Shown piece by piece: positions 19,441 through 28,083 of a DNA stretch of 38,848 nt (within the stretch, counting starts at the first letter, position 1; the number at the start of each line of letters is the position of its first letter). The notes under the pieces are model-generated. The model ran no database searches. It was not told the DNA's origin and saw only the letters and a program-made list of their open reading frames with translations. Both the position numbers and the translations under genes were made by a program. The stretch is from Gammaproteobacteria bacterium (GTDB lineage: Bacteria > Pseudomonadota > Gammaproteobacteria > Pseudomonadales > Pseudohongiellaceae), in contig PWQG01000365.1 of assembly GCA_003556835.1 (NCBI GenBank), positions 1 through 38,848 of the forward strand, written 5' to 3'.

Positions 19441-19487
19441 ATGACCTCAAAAAAGCGGAGCGTTTCAAGTGTAGCGTTGTCGGATAG
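19441..19487. repeat. 47-bp diverged direct repeat, copy A
   Basis: atgacctcaaaaaagcggagcgtttcaagtgtagcGTTGTCGGATAG versus copy B; last 12 bp identical. Confidence 0.5.
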
Positions 19488-19557
19488 ACAGCTCTGCGGT
19501 CTGCCAATCCGAATGAATAAAGCTCATCAGGAACACACCTTCGACACGCGCACGTAA

Positions 19558-19854
19558 CTAATCTAACTCAAGTCCATAATTGATTTCGTAGGGGTCCGTT
19601 GATGTGATGCTTTCTCCATCCTCGAAATCAAGGGGCAGGTGGTTTGCTGCAAACTCTGCGAGATAACCATTTCCCTCTTCCATGTTGCTATCGACAAACT
19701 CTTCGACTGTCATATCGCCGAGTTCGGATTTGATACCTTCTCTTGCAGACTCATCACTCATTGCTTCTTCAATCACCGCAATCAGATCTTCTCTGCTGAT
19801 ATCGATATACGCAGTGTAGTCTGTATAGTAATTCTCAATTCGTTTTAATAACAC
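19558..19854 (-). CDS. Small acidic hypothetical protein
   Basis: 98-aa ORF MLLKRIENYYTDYTAYIDISREDLIAVIEEAMSDES...; upstream cggttgctcctttcag-like region contains an RBS-like AAAGGAGC on the minus strand. Confidence 0.55.
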   Translation of the reverse strand: MLLKRIENYYTDYTAYIDISREDLIAVIEEAMSDESAREGIKSELGDMTVEEFVDSNMEEGNGYLAEFAANHLPLDFEDGESITSTDPYEINYGLELD

Positions 19855-20033
19855 CGTGTTGCTCCTTTCAGAACTCGTTACTCTGAATGTAATTCAAACC
19901 ATATTTATCGGTCACTAATACGGTGGGCGATCGCGTTATCCGTTAACAAGTAGCCTGGATCATAATCCGTTCGATTTTTTTCAATATTTTTTCGAAACGA
20001 ACAATCCCGATGCCGGAGCACAACTTTCATTTT

Positions 20034-20080
20034 ATCATCTCAAAGAAGCACTGTGCTTTAAATGTAATGTTGTCGGATAG
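20034..20080. repeat. 47-bp diverged direct repeat, copy B
   Basis: atcatctcaaagaagcactgtgctttaaatgtaatGTTGTCGGATAG. Confidence 0.5.
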
Positions 20081-20307
20081 CATTCAGACTGCTACGTGAC
20101 ACTAATCAGCTATTCAGTGCTGCTGCTCTCAGCTCATTCGCAAGAACTAACGGCACAACCTCATCCTATTCTCCGTCATAGCACAACACGTACACGTGAC
20201 GCCCTTCATCAAAGTAGAAGTCCTCTACGTCGCGAAACTCATTCATTCCGGACACGCCCGAGAGCCCTTCAGTGACGACCCTGCACTCCCAATGACTGAT
20301 TTTTTGA

Positions 20308-20604
20308 TCAGCCGTGTTCAGCAGTTGGCCTGTTGGCGCGTTCAGGGTGCTGGTCCCACAGCACCAAACGGCGTTTAAGGCGACATTCCAGCCGGGATCG
20401 GAGCTCCGGGAGGCTCAGGCCGTCCAGATACACCAACTCCGATCTCACCCACTGATACAGCGCCGTCCGGTTGTCCTTGGCCTGGCCCCGACTCAGGCAA
20501 ATGATTCGGTCGGTGCCTGACTCCATGCCGCAGTAAAACCAGAGATGGGCGACCAGCCTTGCCACGAGTTCGTCCCGCGTGTCGTTGTCGGTCAACTTGC
20601 CCAT
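20308..20604 (-). CDS. Hypothetical protein
   Basis: MGKLTDNDTRDELVARLVAHLWFYCGMESGTDRIICLSRGQ...; ATG 20604 is preceded by GGAGACC. Confidence 0.5.
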   Translation of the reverse strand: MGKLTDNDTRDELVARLVAHLWFYCGMESGTDRIICLSRGQAKDNRTALYQWVRSELVYLDGLSLPELRSRLECRLKRRLVLWDQHPERANRPTAEHG

Positions 20605-20651
20605 GAAACGGTCTCCTGTCCCCTGCTCTGCATCGCTTTCAATCTGAGCAC

Positions 20652-21026
20652 TCAGGCCCGCCCACTCCACGATGGGTAGGTAGCGGCAGTGGCATTCCGC
20701 GCCGAGACTTCGGACCACAACTGGAAATGATTCAGCGCCCGCTTGTGTGCTTGCTGATACAAGCGCACCCAGTCCAGCATCCCGGCCGGCAAGTCACCGC
20801 GGTAGTCCTGACGGATCACCGGCAGCAGCCATTTCCGGCCGGCAGCGGTGATGCGGGCGGTGGCGAGGAACGGATCGGCGTCGAGAAACACCGACCACTC
20901 GCTTGAGATGACGACCTTGTAGGCCATCTCCAGGTCGGTCAAGGTTCCGTGCTGCTCGCGCGCGGCGAAGATCGCCGGATTGACCTGAAATTCAGGGGTT
21001 TTCGGGCGAGGGATGTGCGTTTCCAT
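20652..21026 (-). CDS. Hypothetical protein
   Basis: 124-aa ORF in the same direction as the flanking integrase-element genes. Confidence 0.5.
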   Translation of the reverse strand: METHIPRPKTPEFQVNPAIFAAREQHGTLTDLEMAYKVVISSEWSVFLDADPFLATARITAAGRKWLLPVIRQDYRGDLPAGMLDWVRLYQQAHKRALNHFQLWSEVSARNATAATYPSWSGRA

Positions 21027-21065
21027 GGTCAGTCTCCTTTGTCGAGTTTCAGTGGGTGCGTTGGA

Positions 21066-22739
21066 TTACTCGCTGTCTTCGGGGTGGTCCGGGTCTTTAC
21101 AGGGCGACTTGCTGGCCTCATCACCCTCGACCCCCTCGAACTCCTCCCACTGCCCTTCCAGAATCCGCGCCCAATCCGTGGGGCTGACGACCTGGTTGAT
21201 CTGACGAATCACCACCAGCTTCTCTCGGGCGGGCAGCACCGCGCTGGGGTTGCGAATGGCCGCATAGCGCTCGCCCTCAGGGGTACACAGGATCAGGATC
21301 AGCCAGTAGCGATCGCCCAACGCTTTAGCCCGCGCCCACTGCTTTTCGGTCATGCTGAACTGCTGGCCAGGGCGCACGCTCTTGGTCTCGATGGCCCATT
21401 CCGGCTCATCGCGGCGCTCGACGATGCCGTAGTCGTAGCCGCAACCATCGGCCGTGCGGTCGATCAGTTGACCCGGTCGCGGCCAGCCATACCGGGCATG
21501 GACCTGCTCAAAGCTCTGCTCGGCCTGCCGTCCGGTTCGAGTCCGCGCGTACGGTTTCTTGCTGGGTTGGCGACGGGAATGATCGGAACGACCATAGGGC
21601 TCGATATAGCCGTGCTCCAGCTCCGGCGTGGGGTCGATGCTCAAGCCCGCACACGCTGCCTTGAGTTCGCTGACCGTGTCGGTCGCTGCCCTCGGCAGAC
21701 TGACCAGCCTCGGCTCATCGGTGGTCCGAAGGAGACGACAGTGGGTCTTGATGGCCATGCAGCAGCGCGCCATCAAGGTCAACTCGCTGTTGAGTCCGTG
21801 GGGCTCGCGGTTATGAAAGCTGATCGCCTGGACCAGCTGCCCGGCCACAGTGGTGCCCTCACCGGGCCGATGGGACCAGCGACCGGCAAAGGCATCCCGC
21901 CAGATCCGCTCAACGGTCGGATCCAGGCTGATGGTGACGGCGGCAGCGGCCAGGGCTCCGGGTGCCGCCAATTCGGCGGGAACCGACAACGATTTCATCG
22001 CTTGCATGCCACGGCGCTGGGAGCGCTTCTTGCAGGCAAAGCGCTGCAGTTTGCAGGCGCGGCGCGCGATGGTTCTGACCAGTTCATGGTTGGTGCGGTG
22101 AGAGATCGTGACCGGCTGGAGCCGGGGAATCCGCCCCACCAGGCTGGCTTTGGGCCGAAAGAGATCCGGGCTGAGCCGCACCTTCTTGCACTCACGAACC
22201 GCCATCAGCAGATCCGGAATGGACACCGGGCGCGGTGCGTCGGTCAACCAGGGCTCGATGCCGCGCTCGCGACACTCCGTGACATGGCGGACGATCGCCA
22301 GGCCCGACTGAAACAGATAGTGCTGGTAGTCGTGGCGCACGGTAATCAGCTTGTAGCCGGTATGGCGAGTGCTCTCGGCCAGCAACCAACCGGCCGGGTC
22401 GATACGCCCATCCTCGTGCCGGAACCAGTGACTTTCATTGAAGGCACGCCACAGCTCAATACTGACCGGATCGAGCGCCAGACTGACCAACGCCGCGCCC
22501 AGGATCCCGGAGGAAAACAACCGCCGCCGCGGGTGCAGCGAGTCGAGCAGACGAATCTCATCGTCGTAGACGTCGCGGGCTTTTTCCAGGTTGACCGGGA
22601 CCTCGGTCTGCTGCCAGGCCTGGGGCACACCGCGGATGGCCAGGGTCAGGGCCTTGTCGATGTTGCTCTTGCGGAACAGCGGGCTGATGAATCCATTCAT
22701 CGGCTCCGGACGCTGCCCGGAGTGGTTTTGAATCCTCAT
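21066..22739 (-). CDS. Protein with a C-terminal DUF3883-like (PD-(D/E)XK-related) domain
   Basis: C-terminal GCGYDYGIVERRDEPEWAIETKSVRPGQQFSMTEKQWARAKALGDRYWLILIL. Start at ATG 22739 overlaps the upstream stop by 4 bp. Confidence 0.6.
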   Translation of the reverse strand: MRIQNHSGQRPEPMNGFISPLFRKSNIDKALTLAIRGVPQAWQQTEVPVNLEKARDVYDDEIRLLDSLHPRRRLFSSGILGAALVSLALDPVSIELWRAFNESHWFRHEDGRIDPAGWLLAESTRHTGYKLITVRHDYQHYLFQSGLAIVRHVTECRERGIEPWLTDAPRPVSIPDLLMAVRECKKVRLSPDLFRPKASLVGRIPRLQPVTISHRTNHELVRTIARRACKLQRFACKKRSQRRGMQAMKSLSVPAELAAPGALAAAAVTISLDPTVERIWRDAFAGRWSHRPGEGTTVAGQLVQAISFHNREPHGLNSELTLMARCCMAIKTHCRLLRTTDEPRLVSLPRAATDTVSELKAACAGLSIDPTPELEHGYIEPYGRSDHSRRQPSKKPYARTRTGRQAEQSFEQVHARYGWPRPGQLIDRTADGCGYDYGIVERRDEPEWAIETKSVRPGQQFSMTEKQWARAKALGDRYWLILILCTPEGERYAAIRNPSAVLPAREKLVVIRQINQVVSPTDWARILEGQWEEFEGVEGDEASKSPCKDPDHPEDSE

Positions 22740-23200
22740 GCGGAATCCTCCTTGAAAGATGCGGGGTTGACGTTGGGGGCTGAGAGATCGGCGCCCGAAA
22801 CTCGCCGAACAACGCGAGACTGGCTGGTGCGTGGCAGACACTCGGGCGTGTATTCCCAGAAGGGCTTTTCGAAATTCGATCGCTGGGCCCGGCGCGATGG
22901 CAGATCCAGCTCACCGCCCTGACCGGGGAAGGCGTCCAGCAGCAGCCGATGCAGGCGCTCTTCCAGCGCGACCAGCAGGTTGTCGACCGGATGAAGGGCG
23001 ATCTCTGCCAGCTGAATCCGCACCCAGTAACGCAGGGCGGCGTGATTGCAGTCTGGGGCTTCGGGCGCAAGCGCCCAGGCCAGATCACTCCCGGGCTGGA
23101 TGCGGAACACCGCTACCAGGTGCTCGGCCAGCAGCGAGACCTTGGGTCCGAGCAGACGGTAGGCGCCGCTCTGGCTAATGATGGATAGGCGGGTACTCAT
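22736..23200 (-). CDS. Hypothetical protein
   Basis: 154-aa ORF coupled to the downstream gene and close to the integrase stop. Confidence 0.5.
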   Translation of the reverse strand: MSTRLSIISQSGAYRLLGPKVSLLAEHLVAVFRIQPGSDLAWALAPEAPDCNHAALRYWVRIQLAEIALHPVDNLLVALEERLHRLLLDAFPGQGGELDLPSRRAQRSNFEKPFWEYTPECLPRTSQSRVVRRVSGADLSAPNVNPASFKEDSA

Positions 23201-23212
23201 GTCATGTTCCTC

Positions 23213-24457
23213 TTAGTGGCTATTCAATCGGGGCCCGCGCTCGGCCAGCAGGCGGCTCATGGCCGAGCCATCCTGGCGGGTCAGGTTGGGGACAAAACGG
23301 GAGTAGGTCTTGAACAGCATTTCGGTCGAGGTATGCCCCAGAATGCTGGCAATCCACTCCGGCGACTCTCCGGCCGCCAACATCAGCGTGGCCGTGGTGT
23401 GGCGAGTCTGATAAGGCCGTCGATAGGGCAGGTCGACATAGGCCAGCATCGGTCGCCAGACCCGCTTGACGAAATTGTTGGTGTCGATCGGCATGCCATT
23501 GCGGTTGCAAAAAACCCACTCATACCGACCGCCAGTGACCTTGTACTGGGCTTCCAGCGCTTCGCGCACGATTGGCAGCATCGGCACATCACGGACTGAC
23601 TCGTAGGTCTTGCCACCACTCTGAACCTCACCCTTGACCAGCGTCTCGCGGACCAGGATCAGGCCTGCATCAAAGTCAATGTTTTTCCAGCGCAGACCGT
23701 GCATCTCCCCGCTGCGCAGTCCGGAGAAAAACCGGACCGCCATGTAGTTCCGATAATCCGGGCGGACCTTTTCAAGGATCAGGTTGACCTCATCCAATGT
23801 GAAAGGATGGACCTCCGTCTTGAGCATCTTCAGTGGTTTGATGCCCTGAAACGCTTGCGGAAACTCGTAGCGATTCGCCGCCTCGTTCAGGATCTGGCGC
23901 AAGAAAGTCATGATCTTGTTGATCCGGTTGTTCCCCAAGCGCCGACCCGTGGGGCTCTGGTGTTTCGAGAGCTGCGCACGAAAGGCCAGCACATCCGCGC
24001 GCTTGATCGTCTCCACAGCACGGTCAGCAAAAGCCGGCAGCAGATACTTGCTCAGCACGCCCTCCACCGCTTCCAGGTGGGAGGGACGCCACTGCGGCGT
24101 GCACTCCATCTTCCAGGTGTCGGCGAAGTCCTTGAACAAAGGCGTGGACGGGACGAACTCCGGCGGAGCCACTGCCGGGACTGGGCCCGGCGTTGGTGCA
24201 GGCTGAGCAGAAGAACCATCCGAACCTGTAGCGGGACCATTCCTGAACTTGGCAGCCCTTTTGCTCCCCGGAAAAAGAGTCGCGTAGTCAAAGGTGCCGA
24301 GGCTGATTTCCTCCAAGACCTTCTTCAACAAGCTCTCCACCTTCCGGCGATTCCGCGGGGTGTCCTCTAGCGAGGTGTACTCCCGGCAGCGCTTTCCAAG
24401 ATAGGAAAAGTCGAGGTACAGGCGCCCGGTCTCGGGCCTGGTTCTTACCTTACCCAT
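23213..24457 (-). CDS. Tyrosine recombinase/integrase with DUF3596-type arm-binding domain
   Basis: MGKVRTRPETGRLYLDFSYLGKRCREYTSLEDTPRNRRKVESLLKK; RFFSGLRSGEMHGLRW; YQTRHTTATLMLAAGESPEWIASILGHTSTEMLFKTYSRF. Confidence 0.93.
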   Translation of the reverse strand: MGKVRTRPETGRLYLDFSYLGKRCREYTSLEDTPRNRRKVESLLKKVLEEISLGTFDYATLFPGSKRAAKFRNGPATGSDGSSAQPAPTPGPVPAVAPPEFVPSTPLFKDFADTWKMECTPQWRPSHLEAVEGVLSKYLLPAFADRAVETIKRADVLAFRAQLSKHQSPTGRRLGNNRINKIMTFLRQILNEAANRYEFPQAFQGIKPLKMLKTEVHPFTLDEVNLILEKVRPDYRNYMAVRFFSGLRSGEMHGLRWKNIDFDAGLILVRETLVKGEVQSGGKTYESVRDVPMLPIVREALEAQYKVTGGRYEWVFCNRNGMPIDTNNFVKRVWRPMLAYVDLPYRRPYQTRHTTATLMLAAGESPEWIASILGHTSTEMLFKTYSRFVPNLTRQDGSAMSRLLAERGPRLNSH

Positions 24458-24467
24458 GCTCGGTCAC

Positions 24468-24815
24468 CTACCTATTGGCCGACAGGTCGACAGGGCTTTT
24501 TACTTTCGGCATCGACCTCCCTGATCCCGGACGCCGACGGACGCCTTTGCGGTCGTCCTCCGCATTCGCAGGCAACCCATCATGATCAGGATGCTCGACT
24601 GAGGCTTCAGTCAGCGGAGCGTGCTCCAGGGAATACTTGACCATGTCCCGCTCGATGGCATCCCAGTAGTAAAGGATCTTGCGCCCACCAAAAGGGCGGA
24701 AGTAGTGGATGCCTTCGTGCAGGACAGAGTCGTTCAGCCGATTGCGGATGGTCCGCTCGTCGTAATGAATGCGCTCGGACAGCTGCGCGGTGGTAATATA
24801 CTCTCTGTTCATCAT
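24468..24815 (-). CDS. Excisionase-like HTH DNA-binding protein
   Basis: YITTAQLSERIHYDERTIRNRLNDSVLHEGIHYFRPFGGRKILYYWDAIE, directly upstream of the integrase. Confidence 0.7.
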   Translation of the reverse strand: MMNREYITTAQLSERIHYDERTIRNRLNDSVLHEGIHYFRPFGGRKILYYWDAIERDMVKYSLEHAPLTEASVEHPDHDGLPANAEDDRKGVRRRPGSGRSMPKVKSPVDLSANR

Positions 24816-24884
24816 CGTCCTCCAATGTTGATGGAACCGCCTAAACGTCGACTTAATTCAACGCTTGAGGGTTATTATGGGCCT

Positions 24885-24916
24885 CTTTTGTTGATTGTCA
24901 ACCCCTTTTGTTGATT
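24885..24916. promoter_or_regulatory. Two CTTTTGTTGATT direct repeats with 20-bp periodicity, candidate operator
   Basis: 24885-24896 and 24905-24916, between the divergent xis-like and Cro/CI-like genes. Confidence 0.55.
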
Positions 24917-24936
24917 TTTTTGAACGCTCGTCGAAA

Positions 24937-25164
24937 ATGATCAGATTCAAGCTGAAGCAGCAGATCGCCGACAAGGAATTCCGCGAGAAGCGCCGGATCA
25001 GCCTTCAGGAAGTGGCGGACGCCACCGAGATCAACCGGGGAACGCTTTCGAAAATGCTCAACCAGCACGGGGCCGTGGTTCGCACCGACGTACTGGACAA
25101 GCTGTGCACTTACCTGGACTGTCGTCTGGAAGACCTGGCGGAGTTCCTTCCTGACGAGAAGTAG
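24937..25164 (+). CDS. Cro/C1-type HTH regulator
   Basis: MIRFKLKQQIADKEFREKRRISLQEVADATEINRGTLSKMLNQHGAVVRTDVLDKLCTYLDCRLEDLAEFLPDEK. Confidence 0.85.
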   Translation: MIRFKLKQQIADKEFREKRRISLQEVADATEINRGTLSKMLNQHGAVVRTDVLDKLCTYLDCRLEDLAEFLPDEK

Positions 25165-25806
25165 GCTGTTGGGCTGGCGTGTGCCCCCTGCCCTGCACCT
25201 CGCCTGACACTTGACTCGCAGGGCACTCATCACCCGCACGCTTTTTCCTGATCGCTTGCTCATTCCTTCAGCTCCTGTCTTGTCGCCTGACCGACGCGGA
25301 ATTGCGCCGCTCGAATTCAGGCTAAGAGGGGTAGTCGGTAATGCAAGGGCAAACGGGGTTCTCAAGCCTTCCGGCCGAGTGACTGGTCAGGATCGAGATT
25401 CAGCTGGCAAATGAGTCAGCCCCAACCTCGACTTGACGAGCGTTGATCGGCTAGGCCGGAAGCGGCGAAATGCAATGGCTGGCAGAAGATGATTGGCAAT
25501 CTGGGGAACAAGGACCGTCGCGGGCGCCAGGCGCGGGTGGGTCATTACGGACGCAGTCTGCGCATCAGCCGCACCGGTGGTGTGTCGCTGCGCCATGCGG
25601 TGCGCGCCGGGCGGGTCGAACGACTTTGGGCGCACTTGTAGGACTTAGCCAGCGCACCTGTATCAAAACGTCAGGCTGTGTAGTCCTGACACCGATCGCT
25701 ACCTAAACATGTGAGCCTGCGAATGGACGCGAACGACGATATATGCCGGATTTTCACCGCCGTTCTGGGGTTGCATCGCACCCAAGGCAAGTAGCTCGCA
25801 GTATTC

Positions 25807-26940
25807 TCAACGTACGGGTGAAGTCTCTACTTGCGGAACCTTTTGAGCGGTATGTGCGCCACATTCGCAGTTTGGATGTGGCGGAAGATCAACAAAAGAT
25901 ATTTCATTGCTGAGGAAATTGAATTCCCCGCGTCGATTCAGCATCGCCGGCCTAAGACGTTCCGACTTCACAGCAAGCCTAATGACCTCCAATGAAGTCA
26001 GAGAAGAAGTAATCCCAACGAGTGGCGAGAGGCTTCCAAGATTTCGTTTTGGTCTCCAAAGTCTTCTGACCCCTCTAAGAGAATCATCTTCGAGTTCATC
26101 AAGACGCGCACGAGCGCACTCAAAACAGGAGGACTCTCCTGGGATAACTGTCATTCCAATGAGGCTGAGATGGAGGTTATATCCCCCGGCAATCACGTAG
26201 GAAATCTCCTCGACCATGCAGAAGCGGTTAAGCCATGCACTTGTTTGATCGACCGAAGGACTGTCAGCACAATTAACGAAAAGCGTCGGCTTTTCGCGTC
26301 CAAAAATCAAACCGAGATCCTCCTGTCGCCCAACCTCTCTGGAGATTGTCTCTATACTCATCCCCGAATCAATCTCGAGCAGAGCCGCCTTCAGAGCATG
26401 AACCTTCGGCAGTCCAATATCCTGACGTGAGAAAAGCGAGCGATTGAGGTTGGACTCTTCGATGATATCATTATCTATAAGTACAAACTCAGCAACACCC
26501 GACTGCGCTAATTGAATTGCGACCCAACTACCAACCGCGCCGCATCCGAGGATTCCAACTCTCGAATCTCTTATCCTCTGGAAGGCCTCAAATACCTCTG
26601 CTGCTGGAAAGTAGTCCCCGAGAAAGTTCAACACCCTGTAGAACTTACTCGCATTAATTCTTTCTCGAAGAGCCTTTGGCTCCACGATGCACTTTTCGTG
26701 AAGGAGCCCGACAAGGTGTGTGACATTTTCCTCTTTCACAGAGTAAGCTTCAGACACCTTTCGGAGACTATCTTTGCCATCGAGGCTAAGAATCACTTGG
26801 GCAATTTCAGGGGTAAAGCGAAAACGACGAGAGCGACGCGTTGATGATTGAAAAAAATCGAAGATGCTGTCCCCCAAGGGAACGATGGATACTGACGGCC
26901 TTACTAACCAGTGTTCGTCGTATGCAATTTTCCCGACCAT
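25807..26940 (-). CDS. ThiF/MoeB/HesA-family E1-like enzyme with an N-terminal RRE/PqqD-like region
   Basis: RVGILGCGAVGSWVAIQLAQSGVAEFVLIDNDIIEESNLNRSLFSRQDIGLPKV...NCADSP; Cys pairs CFEC and CEC. Confidence 0.85.
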   Translation of the reverse strand: MVGKIAYDEHWLVRPSVSIVPLGDSIFDFFQSSTRRSRRFRFTPEIAQVILSLDGKDSLRKVSEAYSVKEENVTHLVGLLHEKCIVEPKALRERINASKFYRVLNFLGDYFPAAEVFEAFQRIRDSRVGILGCGAVGSWVAIQLAQSGVAEFVLIDNDIIEESNLNRSLFSRQDIGLPKVHALKAALLEIDSGMSIETISREVGRQEDLGLIFGREKPTLFVNCADSPSVDQTSAWLNRFCMVEEISYVIAGGYNLHLSLIGMTVIPGESSCFECARARLDELEDDSLRGVRRLWRPKRNLGSLSPLVGITSSLTSLEVIRLAVKSERLRPAMLNRRGEFNFLSNEISFVDLPPHPNCECGAHTAQKVPQVETSPVR

Positions 26941-26943
26941 TTT

Positions 26944-28083
26944 CTAGTGACCGAAAACGCTACTGCATGTTGGGCATGTCGGGTTTCTCGCAACCTCAAA
27001 ACTGTCGATGCGGTAGTTATCGAACAAAAACTCTCCTCGGCCCTTCTGGGTGTCTTCATGGCTTGTTGTTGCGAAAAACCTGTAAACCTTGAGGGCGGCC
27101 ACAGATGCTGAAAATATTGCTAGCGAACAGAGTCCACCAAAACCAAAACGTCTGTCATCAACGGGATGAGGAGCTGGCTTCCAGTCCTGTAGAGCTGCTT
27201 CAAAATGCGTTGCATAGCAGTCGGCGCATGGGGTGACACCTGGGATTATCATTTCGCTCAAGCAACCCAAATGAGCATCAAACCCTCCAGCCACAAGCAG
27301 TGGAAGTTTTTTCGTCACACAGTAGCGTGAGAGTTTGATACTGGTTGCGCCAATATAGGGTTCGTCAGCAGTATTTATAATAAGCGTTATGCCTGTACCG
27401 ATAAGGGACTCAATCTCTGTGTCTATGTCGAGAGCGGCTCGTCGTATTTCGACCTCAGGGTCAATTGCCTCCGATCTTATGTATGATCTGGCTACCTCTG
27501 CCTTGGAGGCACCGAGCATGTTCTCTTGGTAAAAGGCATTGCGGGTCGCGTCTGCAGGTCTAAGCGGCTTAGGGTCAACGATCACGAATCGTCGAAACCC
27601 CATAGCAACCAGTTCTTTTACGATCCAACTGCCTACTGCACCAACACCGAAGATTGCGATTTTCGCATTCATGATTCTGCGAAAAACAGCCGCGGCTTTT
27701 TCTGTTGTTTCTTCAGTATCCAGCAAGAAGTTCAGCTGCCGTGAGTACCGTAAAGTCCGGTGATCAGGGAATTGCTGTGTCATCCACTCTTTTTCGACAA
27801 GAATTCCCCGTTGAAAAAGATAATTGGCAAATGCCAGAAACGCCGGAGGACGATTAGCATCCTCAGTCAAGAATTGCCCAGTAAATCGGTCTTGCAACTC
27901 GCCTAAAGAGGCTTCTCCATCAAACCATTCGAGCGTTGCGACAAGTTCAGGAATAACGCGGAGGCGTATCCGTTTCCGCGTGGAAAGGAAAACGAAATGA
28001 GTGACAGAATCAGGGGATAAATACACATCAACTCCGTCCCTGAGCCAGAGACGGAGCGATCGGGAGAAACCAGTAATATTCAA
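26944..28083 (-). CDS. Second ThiF-family E1-like enzyme with an N-terminal RRE/PqqD-like region
   Basis: VYLSPDSVTHFVFLSTRKRIRLRVIPELVATLEWFDGEASLGELQDRF; AKIAIFGVGAVGSWIVKELVAMGFRRFVIVDPKPLRPADATRNAFYQENMLGASKAEV; CADC and CPTC. Confidence 0.83.
   Translation of the reverse strand: MNITGFSRSLRLWLRDGVDVYLSPDSVTHFVFLSTRKRIRLRVIPELVATLEWFDGEASLGELQDRFTGQFLTEDANRPPAFLAFANYLFQRGILVEKEWMTQQFPDHRTLRYSRQLNFLLDTEETTEKAAAVFRRIMNAKIAIFGVGAVGSWIVKELVAMGFRRFVIVDPKPLRPADATRNAFYQENMLGASKAEVARSYIRSEAIDPEVEIRRAALDIDTEIESLIGTGITLIINTADEPYIGATSIKLSRYCVTKKLPLLVAGGFDAHLGCLSEMIIPGVTPCADCYATHFEAALQDWKPAPHPVDDRRFGFGGLCSLAIFSASVAALKVYRFFATTSHEDTQKGRGEFLFDNYRIDSFEVARNPTCPTCSSVFGH

Noticed and set aside
19441-20080. 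Integron attC sites
   Set aside because: The repeats lack canonical RYYYAAC/GTTRRRY core sites and no integron integrase is in the window; kept only as direct repeats.
20949-22922. Plus-strand 657-aa ORF
   Set aside because: Antisense shadow of the DUF3883-like gene and its neighbours; no recognisable motifs.
25489-25641. 51-codon plus-strand ORF MIGNLGNKDRRGRQARVGHYGRSLRISRTGGVSLRHAVRAGRVERLWAHL
   Set aside because: SRTGGVSLR looks protein-like and may be a gene fragment, but it is short, without clear RBS or context; not enough to call.
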